DNA of 44,246 nucleotides, taken from assembly GCA_017547585.1 (NCBI GenBank), contig JAFYPH010000028.1, forward strand, positions 1 to 44,246, read 5' to 3'. Of this stretch, positions 17,808 to 27,064 are shown one piece after another. This DNA comes from Bacteroidaceae bacterium (GTDB lineage: Bacteria; Bacteroidota; Bacteroidia; Bacteroidales; Bacteroidaceae). The first letter of the stretch is position 1. Each line of letters starts with the position of its first letter. The notes under the pieces were generated by a model. The model did no database searches. It worked only from the letters and a program-made list of their open reading frames with translations, and was not told the origin of the DNA. The position numbers were made by a program, and so were the translations under genes.

Positions 17808-20800
17808 TTACTTAATTTCTACACCTTTCTCGTTAACGAAGGTTCCGTCGGGAAGTACTGTTACAAGTGAGTCGGGAGATACATTGCCGAGTGTGTCTAC
17901 ACTAAGGGGCTGGAGGTTAGTCCAGAGGAAACGTATCTTGTTCTCGCCTGTACCGAGTGTGTCGATGAGGAAACCTGTGTCGGTGATAAGAATCTTGGCT
18001 GTGTCACCGAGGAGGATGTAATCCTCTTTCACGAACTTGCTTTCAGCAGTTGCAAGGTCTTTCATCAAATAACCTGTCTTCTGATAGATTTCGCCGTCGG
18101 CTGTGTTCATCATGAAGGCCTTAGCCTGACCGATGGTGTACTCTTTCTCGGCGTAAACGATAGAGTCGTTAGCCTCGATGTAGTTTGTGGGAACTGCGAT
18201 GTTGATCTTGTCTACGATCTCACCGTCCTTAGCGAAGCGGCGGAACTTGCCATCGTAACCGAACATTCCCCTGTTGTAGAGAACTTTATCGATGCTGTGA
18301 ACAACTGCAAATGAAGATGTTGCGATGTCGGGGTTACCCATTGTGGGGTCGCCTGTGAGCAAGAGGTCACGTGTGAGAACGTTCCATGTCTTACCCTCTT
18401 TACCGCTCTCGTTCTTAACTGATGCGATGTTGCTGAGACCGTCCTTAATTGTGATTGTTCCGTTGTCTGACTTGATGAGAAGGTCGTAGAAACGTCCTGT
18501 CTGGTCGTCGATTGCTGCTGTCTCGTAACGGATGCTGTCGTACTTAACGTTTGCAGAAACAACTGAGAAGGGAAGCTTGTCTACCATCACTGAGTTATCC
18601 TGGAAGTGGTAACGTGCGAACTTGTTCACCAAACGAATCATTGAAGCTGCACGACCGTAGTTGCCTGCCTCTACCTCGGCCAAGATGTCGTCGAGCTGGG
18701 GAAGACCGTTGTCGTAAGCCTGCTGCAATGCGCTTGCCTGGGGAACGTATACTGTGTAGTGGTATGTGCTGAAGAAGGGAACTGCCTCGTCCAATGCATA
18801 CTGACCGCTTACTGTGGGAGCGAATACGCGGTAACGGTTGATAGAGTCGAGAAGTGCCTCTTTCTCTTCGGTTTCAGCCTCGTCGAGGTCGAAGATTGTT
18901 CCGTACATCTCTGTGTATGAGAGTGCTGAACAGAGCTTGTAGAACTCGTAGAAGGGATTCTCCTCTGTGTTGTCAGAGAGGTAAGAGCTGATTGAACGTG
19001 TGGGAGGTGAAACTACACCTGACTTGTAAACCTCGTCCTTAGACTCTGTACAGTATGTAACACCGTTCTTCTCCTGGTAACGACCGATACCCTTGATGGT
19101 TACGTTTACGTCGCGACCGAGCTTGTTAGACATCTCAAGCTGCTCACCACCCTGGAACTTAACTGTTCCGTCGGCCTCTTTTACACATTTGATTGTACCG
19201 TAGCCCTTAGAGAGGAAGTACTCGTTCTCGGTATTCTCTACCTCGTCTACGATGATGAAGTACTCCATGAGGTCCTGAAGACGGTTTTTGAGCTTAGGAT
19301 CAGCAGCAACGTCGCTGATAGCCTTTGTGGGAGCGTAGTTTGTCTCCAATGTATCCATGAGCTCGTATGTCTCGGGGTTGTACTCCATCTTAGTGTAGAT
19401 TACACCCTCTGTATCCTTCTCATTGATTTTACCCATTCCGAGTACCCATGCTGTGGGCTGAGTAGATTTCAATGTTGTGGGGTCGTAGTATACGAAGCAA
19501 GAGTCCTCGGGAACGATGAAGCTGAACTTAGAGTCCATAGCCAAGAGGTAGGCCTCGTACTCAAGGTCAAGAATCATACGTTTCATGATACGCATGTTTG
19601 TCAACACGTAGGGAGGAGCCATTACTGACTGATACAACGCGGGACCGAATACATTATTTAATATATATATAATACCGTTGTTAGCGATGATACAATCCTC
19701 TACGTCAGATACCTGAAGACCCATTTCGTCGCGGGCGTCATTCTTAACCTTGTCGAAGTTGCTGGGGATTGTCTGTACGAATGAGATGTGCATCAAGTTA
19801 TCGAGGAACGCCTTGAGTACGTCCAAGCCGATGCTGTCGAGACAGGGAGCCATAGCCTCGGCGTACCAATCGTCGCCGGTCTTGAGTGACTCGTCCAACT
19901 TCAATACGTCGTCGGGGTTAGAGAACTCCTCAACGATTGAAGAACCTACACCGTAGGGGCGTGACTGTACCTTCTTGCCATCCTCGTCTGTAACGTAGTT
20001 AGCAGCGATGATGTCGGGGTTCTGGAAGCGCTCGGGAGCGAAGAAACGGTACACCATTTCGTCGTTGGGAACGAGCATAGCTGCCATATCCTTCTGCAAG
20101 CCGTTACCGCCATTGTACTGAGCATCTCCCGGATCGTAACGGAGGTAGTCGTCAGTACCGAATGATTTCTTTGTAGCTTTGTCTTTTGTACCGTTCTCAC
20201 CGGGTGTGTAGTAATCTTTTGCGTTTGAAAGAGCATACTTCAAAAGATATACGTTCTCGTTATCCTCGGGTTTGTTCTCGTGGTACAAAGCGTTGAACTG
20301 CGATGTGAGTGAAGCGTCGTACTCGAGGTAAGCGAAACGGTCGAGCATGCGGCTGAAGAGCTTTGTGTTCTTTGTCTCGCGGAGCACCTGTGCCATGTTT
20401 GAGGGGGGCACGAGTACGTCGTCCATACGATAGAGGTAACCGTTCTTACATGTGATTGTCAATGTATCGTCAGAAAGGTCGCCGTATGATACGTCGCTGG
20501 TAAGAATTTTGTTACCGAAGACGAAAGCCTCAGTTCCTGTACGGGTCTTGCCCTGACGCTGGAACATTACGGTGAAGTCCTCGTCCTGAATGTTATTGGT
20601 TCTTACAAACTCGTAGAGGAAGTGAACCATCATGGGGTTTTTGCTACCAATGGCAATGCGGATGCTGTCACCCTCGAGGTACTCCTCCCAAAGCTTGAAG
20701 CTGGGGTTGTTCTGGGGGAAGCGCAAGCCCTGTGTAGTTGAATTAGCCGAGAACAAGGGCACAGAGTCGAACAATGTAGCCGATGTCTCGCGACGCATAC

Positions 20801-21248
20801 AGTCACCACCCAACTGCTCAACGTTGGGATCTACGGTGGTTGCTGCCATCATGTCAAGAAGATAAGCATTCTTCAACATTGCGTTGTAGAGCAATACTTT
20901 CTTCTGGCGGAAGGTGAAATCCTCGTAAGATTTTACACCCCAAGAGTTCTCCTCGTAGAATCTCTCGAACGCCGCGTCATCGGCAATGAAGAGGGTTCTA
21001 CTACCTGTACGTGAAAGAATGTCCTTCTCGCCCAAATCGTCGATAAGTCTCACGTAGTTGTTGTAAGTGTGACCGGCGTTTCCTTCCTTGAGGAAATCGT
21101 AGATGCTGGCACCCAGCCAAGAAGGCTCGCTGTCGTCGTACTTGTACTCATCCAAGACGTCCTGACAAGACTGGAATAGGCCACCGGTAACAACCGCACA
21201 CATCATGATAAGTGCGCAGCTAAATTTACTTAAGCAGTGTTTAAACAT
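17808..21248 (-). CDS. large multi-fasciclin lipoprotein A, first gene of the surface operon
   Basis: A 1146-residue predicted surface lipoprotein; the signal peptide ends at LFQSC (Cys28). About four diverged FAS1 domains can be proposed by pairing motifs: H1 RTLFIADDAAF (about 84-94) with H2 NGYLYRMDDVLVP (about 267); H1 AAMLVPNDEMVYRFF (about 387) with H2 NNGIIYILNNVFGP (about 520); H1 FSFIVPEDSCF (about 573) with a weak H2 after 660; H1 YTVYVPQASAL (about 826) with H2 AVVHSIDKVLYNRG (about 975). It has no C-terminal jelly-roll module like its downstream relatives. First in the operon, it is about 75 bases from the promoter. It could be a long extracellular adhesin or ligand-binding arm; function unknown. 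Confidence 0.82.
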   Translation of the reverse strand: MFKHCLSKFSCALIMMCAVVTGGLFQSCQDVLDEYKYDDSEPSWLGASIYDFLKEGNAGHTYNNYVRLIDDLGEKDILSRTGSRTLFIADDAAFERFYEENSWGVKSYEDFTFRQKKVLLYNAMLKNAYLLDMMAATTVDPNVEQLGGDCMRRETSATLFDSVPLFSANSTTQGLRFPQNNPSFKLWEEYLEGDSIRIAIGSKNPMMVHFLYEFVRTNNIQDEDFTVMFQRQGKTRTGTEAFVFGNKILTSDVSYGDLSDDTLTITCKNGYLYRMDDVLVPPSNMAQVLRETKNTKLFSRMLDRFAYLEYDASLTSQFNALYHENKPEDNENVYLLKYALSNAKDYYTPGENGTKDKATKKSFGTDDYLRYDPGDAQYNGGNGLQKDMAAMLVPNDEMVYRFFAPERFQNPDIIAANYVTDEDGKKVQSRPYGVGSSIVEEFSNPDDVLKLDESLKTGDDWYAEAMAPCLDSIGLDVLKAFLDNLMHISFVQTIPSNFDKVKNDARDEMGLQVSDVEDCIIANNGIIYILNNVFGPALYQSVMAPPYVLTNMRIMKRMILDLEYEAYLLAMDSKFSFIVPEDSCFVYYDPTTLKSTQPTAWVLGMGKINEKDTEGVIYTKMEYNPETYELMDTLETNYAPTKAISDVAADPKLKNRLQDLMEYFIIVDEVENTENEYFLSKGYGTIKCVKEADGTVKFQGGEQLEMSNKLGRDVNVTIKGIGRYQEKNGVTYCTESKDEVYKSGVVSPPTRSISSYLSDNTEENPFYEFYKLCSALSYTEMYGTIFDLDEAETEEKEALLDSINRYRVFAPTVSGQYALDEAVPFFSTYHYTVYVPQASALQQAYDNGLPQLDDILAEVEAGNYGRAASMIRLVNKFARYHFQDNSVMVDKLPFSVVSANVKYDSIRYETAAIDDQTGRFYDLLIKSDNGTITIKDGLSNIASVKNESGKEGKTWNVLTRDLLLTGDPTMGNPDIATSSFAVVHSIDKVLYNRGMFGYDGKFRRFAKDGEIVDKINIAVPTNYIEANDSIVYAEKEYTIGQAKAFMMNTADGEIYQKTGYLMKDLATAESKFVKEDYILLGDTAKILITDTGFLIDTLGTGENKIRFLWTNLQPLSVDTLGNVSPDSLVTVLPDGTFVNEKGVEIK

Positions 21249-21300
21249 AAATAGAAATTTTATAAATAATTAAATTTTTTCAACATGCGTTTTCATCAAG

Positions 21301-21318
21301 CTATACTTTGGAGTATAG
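21301..21318 (-). promoter_or_regulatory. leader hairpin near the 5' end of the surface-operon mRNA
   Basis: Perfect 7-bp stem CTATACT (21301-21307) with AGTATAG (21312-21318), four-base loop. It would fall within about 10-25 bases of the transcription start predicted from the promoter at 21332-21362, so near the very 5' end of the transcript. It may protect the mRNA from decay or serve as a regulatory target. Confidence 0.5.
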
Positions 21319-21331
21319 TCTATGTAATGTG

Positions 21332-21362
21332 CAAAAATAACTATTTATATTTAATGCTCAAA
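21332..21362 (-). promoter_or_regulatory. promoter of the FAS1/SusCD operon
   Basis: Read on the minus strand: -33 element TTTG (plus-strand CAAA at 21359-21362), 19-base spacer, and -7 element TATTTTTG (plus-strand 21332-21339), an exact match to TAnnTTTG. The expected start is near 21325, giving a leader of about 77 bases. The rest of the gap 21363-21715 is AT-rich, has a small TTAACA/TGTTAA palindrome at 21476-21493, and shows no credible gene. Confidence 0.7.
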
Positions 21363-21715
21363 TATTTTCTACAAATTTTCGCGTTTGGAGTCAAATTTTC
21401 ACCTACGGTGGCTACATTTTGGGCATTTTTCACTCTCAATTTATGTAAAAGGGCAAAAAACGGCTATTTTATTTTTTAACACTTAAATGTTAAAATTTTA
21501 AGATTATTTTTAATTTGAGAGGGCCGCTCCGAGCGCAAAAAACTTTGAAAAATGTAGCGAAATTACCGTCCGCGACACGGGAAGACACACAAATAGCCGG
21601 CAGGATTCAAGAAAAATCGACACAAAATTTGGAGTAGAAAAAGTGCAATTACGACTTTCGGCGGAGGGTAAAAAGAGCGAGCGCATGCACAAAAAAAATA
21701 GCAGTCGCAGGATAC

Positions 21716-21746
21716 AAAAAAGCGACCTTCCCGGACAAGGAAGGCC
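21716..21746 (-). terminator. intrinsic terminator after the PD40/CXXCH lipoprotein
   Basis: In the minus-strand RNA GGCCUUCC pairs with GGAAGGUC (plus-strand 21739-21746 and 21724-21731, one G-U pair, 7-base loop), followed by GC and six U (plus-strand A run 21716-21721). It starts 19 bases after the stop codon. Confidence 0.85.
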
Positions 21747-21765
21747 GCCGCTGCAAGCTGAATGA

Positions 21766-23280
21766 TTACTTGCAATTCTTGGAATATGTAGCTTTCACAG
21801 CCTCGCCGGCGAGCACTTCGGCCGCCTGAACAGGAGTGAACTGCACGGGCTCAATCATGAATTCGGGACGGTTGTAAGACTTCTCGAAAAGGGTGTAGAA
21901 ATCGGGCGAGCTCTGGGGCAACAGGAATGCCTTTGAGACGCTTCCATTAGCGCCTACGTGGGCAATATACACGCGAGTGTAGTTTCCATCGTCGCGACGG
22001 CTCGAGAACATCACCCATTTGCCGTTGCTGCTCCATGTGGGGTAGCTCTCGGAATCGTCGGAATTGGAGTCGGCAAGGGGTCGCGCCTCGCCTGTGGCGA
22101 GGTCGAGCATATAGATGTCAGCATCCTTGTGCCACACGTGGAAACAGCCATACTCGCCCAGCGCAAAGAGCATGTAACGGCCGTCGGGAGAGACACGCGG
22201 CAGCGTTGCACTCTTACCCATGCGCGAGGCCGCATAGAGTGTATCGGGCTCGCTGAATTCGTATGTCTCGGGATTCCAGCGACGTGCGAGAATATCGTAT
22301 TTAACCTCTTCGTAACGAAGGATTTCCTCTTTTGTGACAGTGTTTGCAGTGTCCTGCACTTCGAAGTGGGCGCTGCAGTAGTAGAGGGTGCGTCCGTCGG
22401 CCGACCAGCAGGGGAAGACTTCGAGGTCGGTGGGGCCGTTGGAGATATGCGAAACGGTGTTGTTCACGGGGTTGTAAAGGATGAGGTCGCTGGCTGCGTC
22501 CTGCACCTCAATCTTATTGTGGTTGACCGTGTGGAACACCTGTCCGGTGCTGTTCACAGAGTATGCAACAACGTCGTAGACGGGGTTGAAAGAGGGGTAA
22601 ACACCCGCCGAAATTGTGGAGTCGGTCTTGAGGTCGAGCTTGCTGAGCTTGCCATTGTGCACAAAGAGCGTTCCTCCAAGATATTGACGTGCATGGAATT
22701 GCATATTGTCGGTCTTGTAGTTCTTGTAGTGGTGGCAGTTGATACACTGTCCCTTCTGCTCGGTGGCGAGCAGCATATTGCAGTAGATAACCTCTTCGTC
22801 GTATGAGGTGAGGTCGCGCTGCATAATGTCGAGCTTCTCATAGGCCACATACGATGGGGGAATGAGGCGATAGGAGAGGTAGCGGTCGATGGAGTCGGGA
22901 GAGACATTCACAAAGAAGGGCTGATTCATGTACCATTTGCCCTCTTTCTCGAAATATGTGTCGATCTTTATCTTGCCCGCAACGGTGAACGAAGCGAGAA
23001 GCTCGCGCCATTCGTCGAGCGAGGGGGTGACTTTGCGTCCGGCGAGCAGAAGCTCTTTCTTGCCCACGGTGAAGCGTGTGAGGAAAGAGGTTGCCTCGTT
23101 CTCTTTAATCTCGAACGTCAAAGGAGCAATATTACAGGGGATTGTAACGCCTTTGTAGTCGGGGTAAATTTGGGGGAGTTTTTTCGACATCGCAGGCGAG
23201 TCGGGCAACGAGGGCGAGCACGAGGGCGCGCCGAGCATCGTCGCTGCTATCAACAGGAGTGTATATAGTGTTCTTTTCAT
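21766..23280 (-). CDS. lipoprotein with CXXCH motif and TolB/PD40-like propeller repeats
   Basis: A 504-residue predicted lipoprotein (lipobox GAPSC, Cys21). After an N-terminal domain of about 150 residues it has CINCHH (179-184), which fits the CXXCH haem c attachment motif. A series of PD40/TolB-like blades follows: GVYPSFNPVYDVVAYS, PCWSADGRTLYYCS, PRVSPDGRYMLFAL and YPTWSSNGKWVMFSS. These resemble the propellers of TolB and periplasmic protein-interaction domains. Whether haem is attached is not proved, since a single CXXCH can occur by chance, but the second His and the other Cys residues nearby make it worth testing. It follows the DUF6057-like membrane protein by 5 bases, so the two are co-transcribed and probably act together at the cell envelope. 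Confidence 0.8.
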   Translation of the reverse strand: MKRTLYTLLLIAATMLGAPSCSPSLPDSPAMSKKLPQIYPDYKGVTIPCNIAPLTFEIKENEATSFLTRFTVGKKELLLAGRKVTPSLDEWRELLASFTVAGKIKIDTYFEKEGKWYMNQPFFVNVSPDSIDRYLSYRLIPPSYVAYEKLDIMQRDLTSYDEEVIYCNMLLATEQKGQCINCHHYKNYKTDNMQFHARQYLGGTLFVHNGKLSKLDLKTDSTISAGVYPSFNPVYDVVAYSVNSTGQVFHTVNHNKIEVQDAASDLILYNPVNNTVSHISNGPTDLEVFPCWSADGRTLYYCSAHFEVQDTANTVTKEEILRYEEVKYDILARRWNPETYEFSEPDTLYAASRMGKSATLPRVSPDGRYMLFALGEYGCFHVWHKDADIYMLDLATGEARPLADSNSDDSESYPTWSSNGKWVMFSSRRDDGNYTRVYIAHVGANGSVSKAFLLPQSSPDFYTLFEKSYNRPEFMIEPVQFTPVQAAEVLAGEAVKATYSKNCK

Positions 23281-23285
23281 GGTGG

Positions 23286-25190
23286 TTAATTACTTTTAAT
23301 GTCACGTATAAAGAAATAGAAATACCAATAGGTGTCGCCAAAATCGTCCTTGAAATATGGCGCCATCTGCTCCTCGGTCATTCCTCGGTATTTTGATGTC
23401 AGCTTCGAGAAGTCGCGGAAGCGCTGTTCGATTTTTTTATCGAATTTAAACTTGGAAACATCGGCTCGGCGGTCGATATTGGCATATAGCAGCAGAGCCT
23501 CTTGATAGTGGGTGGGAATGCGCAACTGCTTGTGAGTATTCAGGTATTCGACAATCGCATTCCAGAAGAGCTGCGTATCCTTGCGTATGAGCGCGTGCAT
23601 GAGCGATGCCTCGGCGCACACGGGCGTAGGCTTCACAAAGAGATTCGAAGTCATCTGGTTCAAAAGATAGGCCTCGACGTGCGATTCATCGACATCGAGC
23701 GTATCCCTGTACTTGAACATGAGACGGGGGAACGAGATTTCGGGAGCCTTGTCAGCCAACTTAATATTGTAAATCATTTTCTCGTATTTCTCGGCCCACG
23801 ATGCATGGAAAAGAGTGTGCTTGAGAATCTCTACGTAGCGGCGCGCAGTCTTATACTGTCCCGAAGCAATCATCGAGCGCACAGCGTGCTTAAGATACTC
23901 AACCTTCCAGCCATACTCCACTGCATCCTCGACGCACCAGCGGTAGCAGAAGTTGAAACGGCCATATTGGTAATAGGCCATCTTACCACCCGTCTGCACG
24001 AGGCGCACGTTCATGGTAGACTCGGGAATAGCCGAGCCGTCGGGGTAGTGGAACATCTCCTCGCCCGCGCGACCCAGATGCAAAAGGGCTATATTTCTGT
24101 TCATCACAATGAGACGCGTGGGGGCACACGAGGTTTTTCCAAGTTCGGCCACACGCTCCCAATCTTCGTCCCACATTGCACGATGCTGTTTGAGCTCGGT
24201 AGTGAAGTTGGAGTCGCTGTACCAGAAGCCCCATGTTGCGAGCACAATAATCGCGCACAGAGCCGCCTGACACATTGTGTATCTGTCGGTTACCTTCTTA
24301 CCCTCTACCCTATCGGAGAAGATTGCAAAGAGAACCATCGTGACGAAAAGCAGCACAAAGGGCATCCACAGCATCCACACACGCTTAATGTACCAAGCCT
24401 CGGTAGCAAGCGAGAATTGGTAGGCAGGAATGCCGGCCGCATACATCAGCGGCTGCGAGGTCGAAGTATAGAGGTTGCCGTAGGCAAGCGCGGGGAGCGC
24501 GCCCGCAAGGGCGAGCGACAGCAGCAGCAACGCCACGCGCGCTGCGATGTTTCCCTTGCCGCAGAGAGCCTGCAGAGCCATAAGGAAGGCACCCACAAGA
24601 GCATAGATTCCGAAGAACGGATAGCCGACAACCGACCACAGCGCCACAAAGATGAATTTCGCCCACATGGGGAGTTTTTTGCACGCCCACATTGCCAGAA
24701 GCACAAAAATGGTACCGACTACGGCAATATAGAAGAGTCCCTGCAGCTTATTGTAGTATATCCAATAGCCCATGAACATGTTGCTCGCCAGCAGGAAGAC
24801 CACCGGCAGCAGAGCCGTCAGCGACCATCGGGCCGAGATTGCAAATACCTTGCGCACAAGGTAGTAGACTGCGAAGAGCAATGCAACGTAGATTGCAGCG
24901 CCAAGCGCAGGATAGTAGAAGAACTGTATGAGGAAACAGCCTATATAGGAGAGCAGTCCGGCGGGCGCCACCATCATCTCCTTGAAGAATTGCTCGGTGA
25001 AGAGGAAGAGCGAGAGGTCGTGTACACGGAAGAGCTGAGCCGACTCTAAAAATGCAAGCAACAGCCACACGACGGCAAAAAATGTCAACGTCAGTCGCTT
25101 GATAATCTTCTCCGAAAAGGAGAAAGATTTTTTGGGTTTCTGCGGCACCGCCTGCTCTACCCCTGCTTCGTTGGGATTGGTATTTTTCAT
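23286..25190 (-). CDS. DUF6057-like polytopic membrane protein
   Basis: A 634-residue inner-membrane protein with about ten hydrophobic segments in the first 310 residues (for example LTFFAVVWLLLAFLESA and ALLPVVFLLASNMFMGYWIY). A soluble C-terminal half of about 320 residues follows, rich in aromatic and helical repeats (CVEDAVEYGWKVEYLKHAV, KTARRYVEILKHTLF) that read like tetratricopeptide-type helix pairs. I recognise the layout as the Bacteroidales DUF6057 family; function unknown. The short cytoplasmic N-terminus is polar. It is first in a two-gene unit with the CXXCH/PD40 lipoprotein. The 198-base gap upstream holds the aroC terminator and an AT-rich stretch in which I see no convincing promoter. 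Confidence 0.75.
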   Translation of the reverse strand: MKNTNPNEAGVEQAVPQKPKKSFSFSEKIIKRLTLTFFAVVWLLLAFLESAQLFRVHDLSLFLFTEQFFKEMMVAPAGLLSYIGCFLIQFFYYPALGAAIYVALLFAVYYLVRKVFAISARWSLTALLPVVFLLASNMFMGYWIYYNKLQGLFYIAVVGTIFVLLAMWACKKLPMWAKFIFVALWSVVGYPFFGIYALVGAFLMALQALCGKGNIAARVALLLLSLALAGALPALAYGNLYTSTSQPLMYAAGIPAYQFSLATEAWYIKRVWMLWMPFVLLFVTMVLFAIFSDRVEGKKVTDRYTMCQAALCAIIVLATWGFWYSDSNFTTELKQHRAMWDEDWERVAELGKTSCAPTRLIVMNRNIALLHLGRAGEEMFHYPDGSAIPESTMNVRLVQTGGKMAYYQYGRFNFCYRWCVEDAVEYGWKVEYLKHAVRSMIASGQYKTARRYVEILKHTLFHASWAEKYEKMIYNIKLADKAPEISFPRLMFKYRDTLDVDESHVEAYLLNQMTSNLFVKPTPVCAEASLMHALIRKDTQLFWNAIVEYLNTHKQLRIPTHYQEALLLYANIDRRADVSKFKFDKKIEQRFRDFSKLTSKYRGMTEEQMAPYFKDDFGDTYWYFYFFIRDIKSN

Positions 25191-25327
25191 ATTTCTCTTT
25201 ATTCTGCGCCGAAAGAGCGCATCTTTTTATGTTATTTTTAAGTTTCTCACAATGAATCAACAAAATTGCAACATTATTTTAAAAATTGCAACTGTTTGGT
25301 AATTTTTTTGAGAAAGGGCAGCCATAT

Positions 25328-25363
25328 AAAAAACCGCACGAGGCCAAAAAGCCACGTGCGGTT
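25328..25363 (-). terminator. intrinsic terminator after aroC
   Basis: Perfect 9-bp stem AACCGCACG (25332-25340) with CGTGCGGTT (25355-25363), with a possible inner GGC/GCC pairing. On the minus strand it runs into TTTTTTATA (plus-strand A run 25328-25333). It lies 25 bases after the aroC stop and closes the etfB-etfA-acyl-CoA dehydrogenase-slyD-aroC unit. Confidence 0.9.
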
Positions 25364-25388
25364 AATATTCAAATTCGTTTATAGGGAA

Positions 25389-26462
25389 TTACAATCGTGT
25401 GCAACGCGAGAGCAGACAGTGGTCGAGAATGGTCAGTGCAGCCATCGCCTCGACTACCGGCACCGCGCGAGGAACGACACAGGGGTCGTGACGTCCGCGA
25501 GCCGAAATTATCGTATCCCTGCCATCGACGCCCACCGTCGGTTGTTCGCAGAGGATGGTTGCCACGGGCTTGAACGCCACACGGAAATAGATATCCTGCC
25601 CGTTGGAAATGCCACCCTGAATGCCGCCGCTGTGGTTGGTGCGGGTGTTTATAGTGCCATTGTCGTCGAAGAAAATATCATTCTGCTGCGAGCCGCGACC
25701 CGTAACCGACGCAAAGCCGTCGCCATAATCGAAGCCTTTGGCTGCGTTTATGGTCATCATGGCTGCCGCGAGCGACGACGAGAGTTTGTTGTAGAGCGGC
25801 GCTCCGATGCCTGCGGGCACTCCCTTTGCAACGCACGTTACAATGCCGCCGATGGTGTCGCCGTCGCGCTTGACGTCGAGAATGAGACGCTCCATAGCCG
25901 CAGCCTTCTCGGCGTCGGGGCAACGAACGATATTCTCCTCGGCAAGTGCAAGGTTGTAGTCAGCGTAAGAGCCCTCGAGCCTGATGTCGCCCACCTGCGA
26001 GGTGTAGGCCTGCACGGTTATTCCCATCTGGGCAAGGGCGAGCTTACACAATGCTCCGGCGCAGACACGCACGGCTGTCTCGCGTGCCGACGAGCGGCCG
26101 CCGCCACGATGGTCGCGAATGCCATACTTCGCAGAGTATGTGTAGTCGGCGTGCGAGGGACGGAAGGCGTCGCGCAGATTGTCGTAGTCGTTGCTGCGGT
26201 TGTTGGTGTTGTGAATGACAAATCCTATGGGGGTGCCTGTGGTGCGTCCCTCGAAGATTCCCGAGAGGAACTGCACCTCGTCGGCCTCGTTGCGCGCGGT
26301 GGTCACCGCGCTCTGTCCGGGACGGCGACGGCGCATCTCACTGCGCACAAAATCTTCATCGACGACCACTCCCGAGGGGAAGCCGTCGAGAATGCCGCCG
26401 ATTGCAATGCCATGCGACTCACCAAATGTGGTGAGTCGCACCTGTGTACCTATCGTATTCAT
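25389..26462 (-). CDS. aroC: chorismate synthase
   Basis: Converts 5-enolpyruvylshikimate-3-phosphate to chorismate, the last step of the common aromatic pathway, using reduced FMN; cytoplasmic. The 357-residue protein has the family signatures in order: [17 protein letters not shown] near the N-terminus (His17 of GESHG), [28 protein letters not shown] and, near the C-terminus, [18 protein letters not shown]. Length is normal. It lies 31 bases after slyD and just before the terminator, as the last gene of the probable etf operon. The link to fatty-acid electron transfer genes is not functional in any obvious way. Confidence 0.97.
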   Translation of the reverse strand: MNTIGTQVRLTTFGESHGIAIGGILDGFPSGVVVDEDFVRSEMRRRRPGQSAVTTARNEADEVQFLSGIFEGRTTGTPIGFVIHNTNNRSNDYDNLRDAFRPSHADYTYSAKYGIRDHRGGGRSSARETAVRVCAGALCKLALAQMGITVQAYTSQVGDIRLEGSYADYNLALAEENIVRCPDAEKAAAMERLILDVKRDGDTIGGIVTCVAKGVPAGIGAPLYNKLSSSLAAAMMTINAAKGFDYGDGFASVTGRGSQQNDIFFDDNGTINTRTNHSGGIQGGISNGQDIYFRVAFKPVATILCEQPTVGVDGRDTIISARGRHDPCVVPRAVPVVEAMAALTILDHCLLSRCTRL

Positions 26463-26493
26463 AGTCAGAGACCTGAATAATCGCTATTCTCTA

Positions 26494-27057
26494 TTAGTGA
26501 CAGCCGCCGCAACCTTCGTCGCAACCACCGCCGCCGCAACCGCTGCAACCGCAGTTGCATCCGCTGGGCTTGAGAGAGTCGGCGAACTTATTGATCTCTT
26601 TCTCTGTTGCGGGACGAGACTCAACAACGCTACCGACAAACTGAAGGTCGCATCCTGCAAGGGGGTGGTTGAAGTCCATCACCACCTTCATGGGAGTAAC
26701 CTCTTTCACTGTTCCCAGGATGGGAGAGCCGTCGGCACGCATCATTTCAACGATGTTGCCGTTGAAGATGTGTGTAGAGTCGAACTTGCCGTCGATGGTG
26801 AATACCTCGCGGTCGAAATCCTGTACGTGGTCGGGGTCGTAGTCGCCGTATGCCTCGGCCGAGGGAATTACAAAATCAAAGGTGTCGCCTTTCTTCAGGT
26901 CTTTGAGGTTGTTCTCAAAGGTGTCGAGTGTAAAGTTGAAACCTGTGATGAAGCTGAAGGGTTGTTCGCGTGTAGCCTTTTCAACATCCTCGGCAATGCC
27001 GTCACGATGAGAGATAAGCTCGTAAGCTACGCGGAGAAACTGATGCTTTGTTTCCAT
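26494..27057 (-). CDS. slyD: SlyD-like FKBP-type peptidyl-prolyl isomerase
   Basis: A 187-residue cytoplasmic prolyl isomerase and chaperone. The FKBP fold is split by the insert-in-flap domain as in SlyD: FKBP start at about 7-70 (SFITGFNFTLDTFENNLKDL), flap domain at about 75-125, and the return motif VMDFNHPLAGCDL (126-138), which matches the SlyD NHPLAG signature. The tail (167-187) is almost only Gly and Cys with a terminal His, a metal-binding tail like that used by E. coli SlyD in nickel handling. No hydrogenase or urease gene is in the window. It is spaced 7 bases from the acyl-CoA dehydrogenase gene and 31 from aroC. Confidence 0.93.
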   Translation of the reverse strand: METKHQFLRVAYELISHRDGIAEDVEKATREQPFSFITGFNFTLDTFENNLKDLKKGDTFDFVIPSAEAYGDYDPDHVQDFDREVFTIDGKFDSTHIFNGNIVEMMRADGSPILGTVKEVTPMKVVMDFNHPLAGCDLQFVGSVVESRPATEKEINKFADSLKPSGCNCGCSGCGGGGCDEGCGGCH

Positions 27058-27064
27058 AATCTTC

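Noticed and set aside
21510-21692. Small minus-strand open frame in the gap before the surface operon
   Set aside because: It has no start context and low-complexity composition, and it lies downstream of the terminator at 21716-21746.
23502-25049. Long plus-strand open frame (515 codons) opposite the DUF6057-like gene
   Set aside because: It is an antisense shadow: the translation is rich in His, Arg and Glu with no domain, while the minus strand encodes a clear membrane protein.
25266-26480. Plus-strand open frame of 404 codons opposite aroC
   Set aside because: aroC is unmistakable on the minus strand; the plus frame also crosses the aroC terminator.
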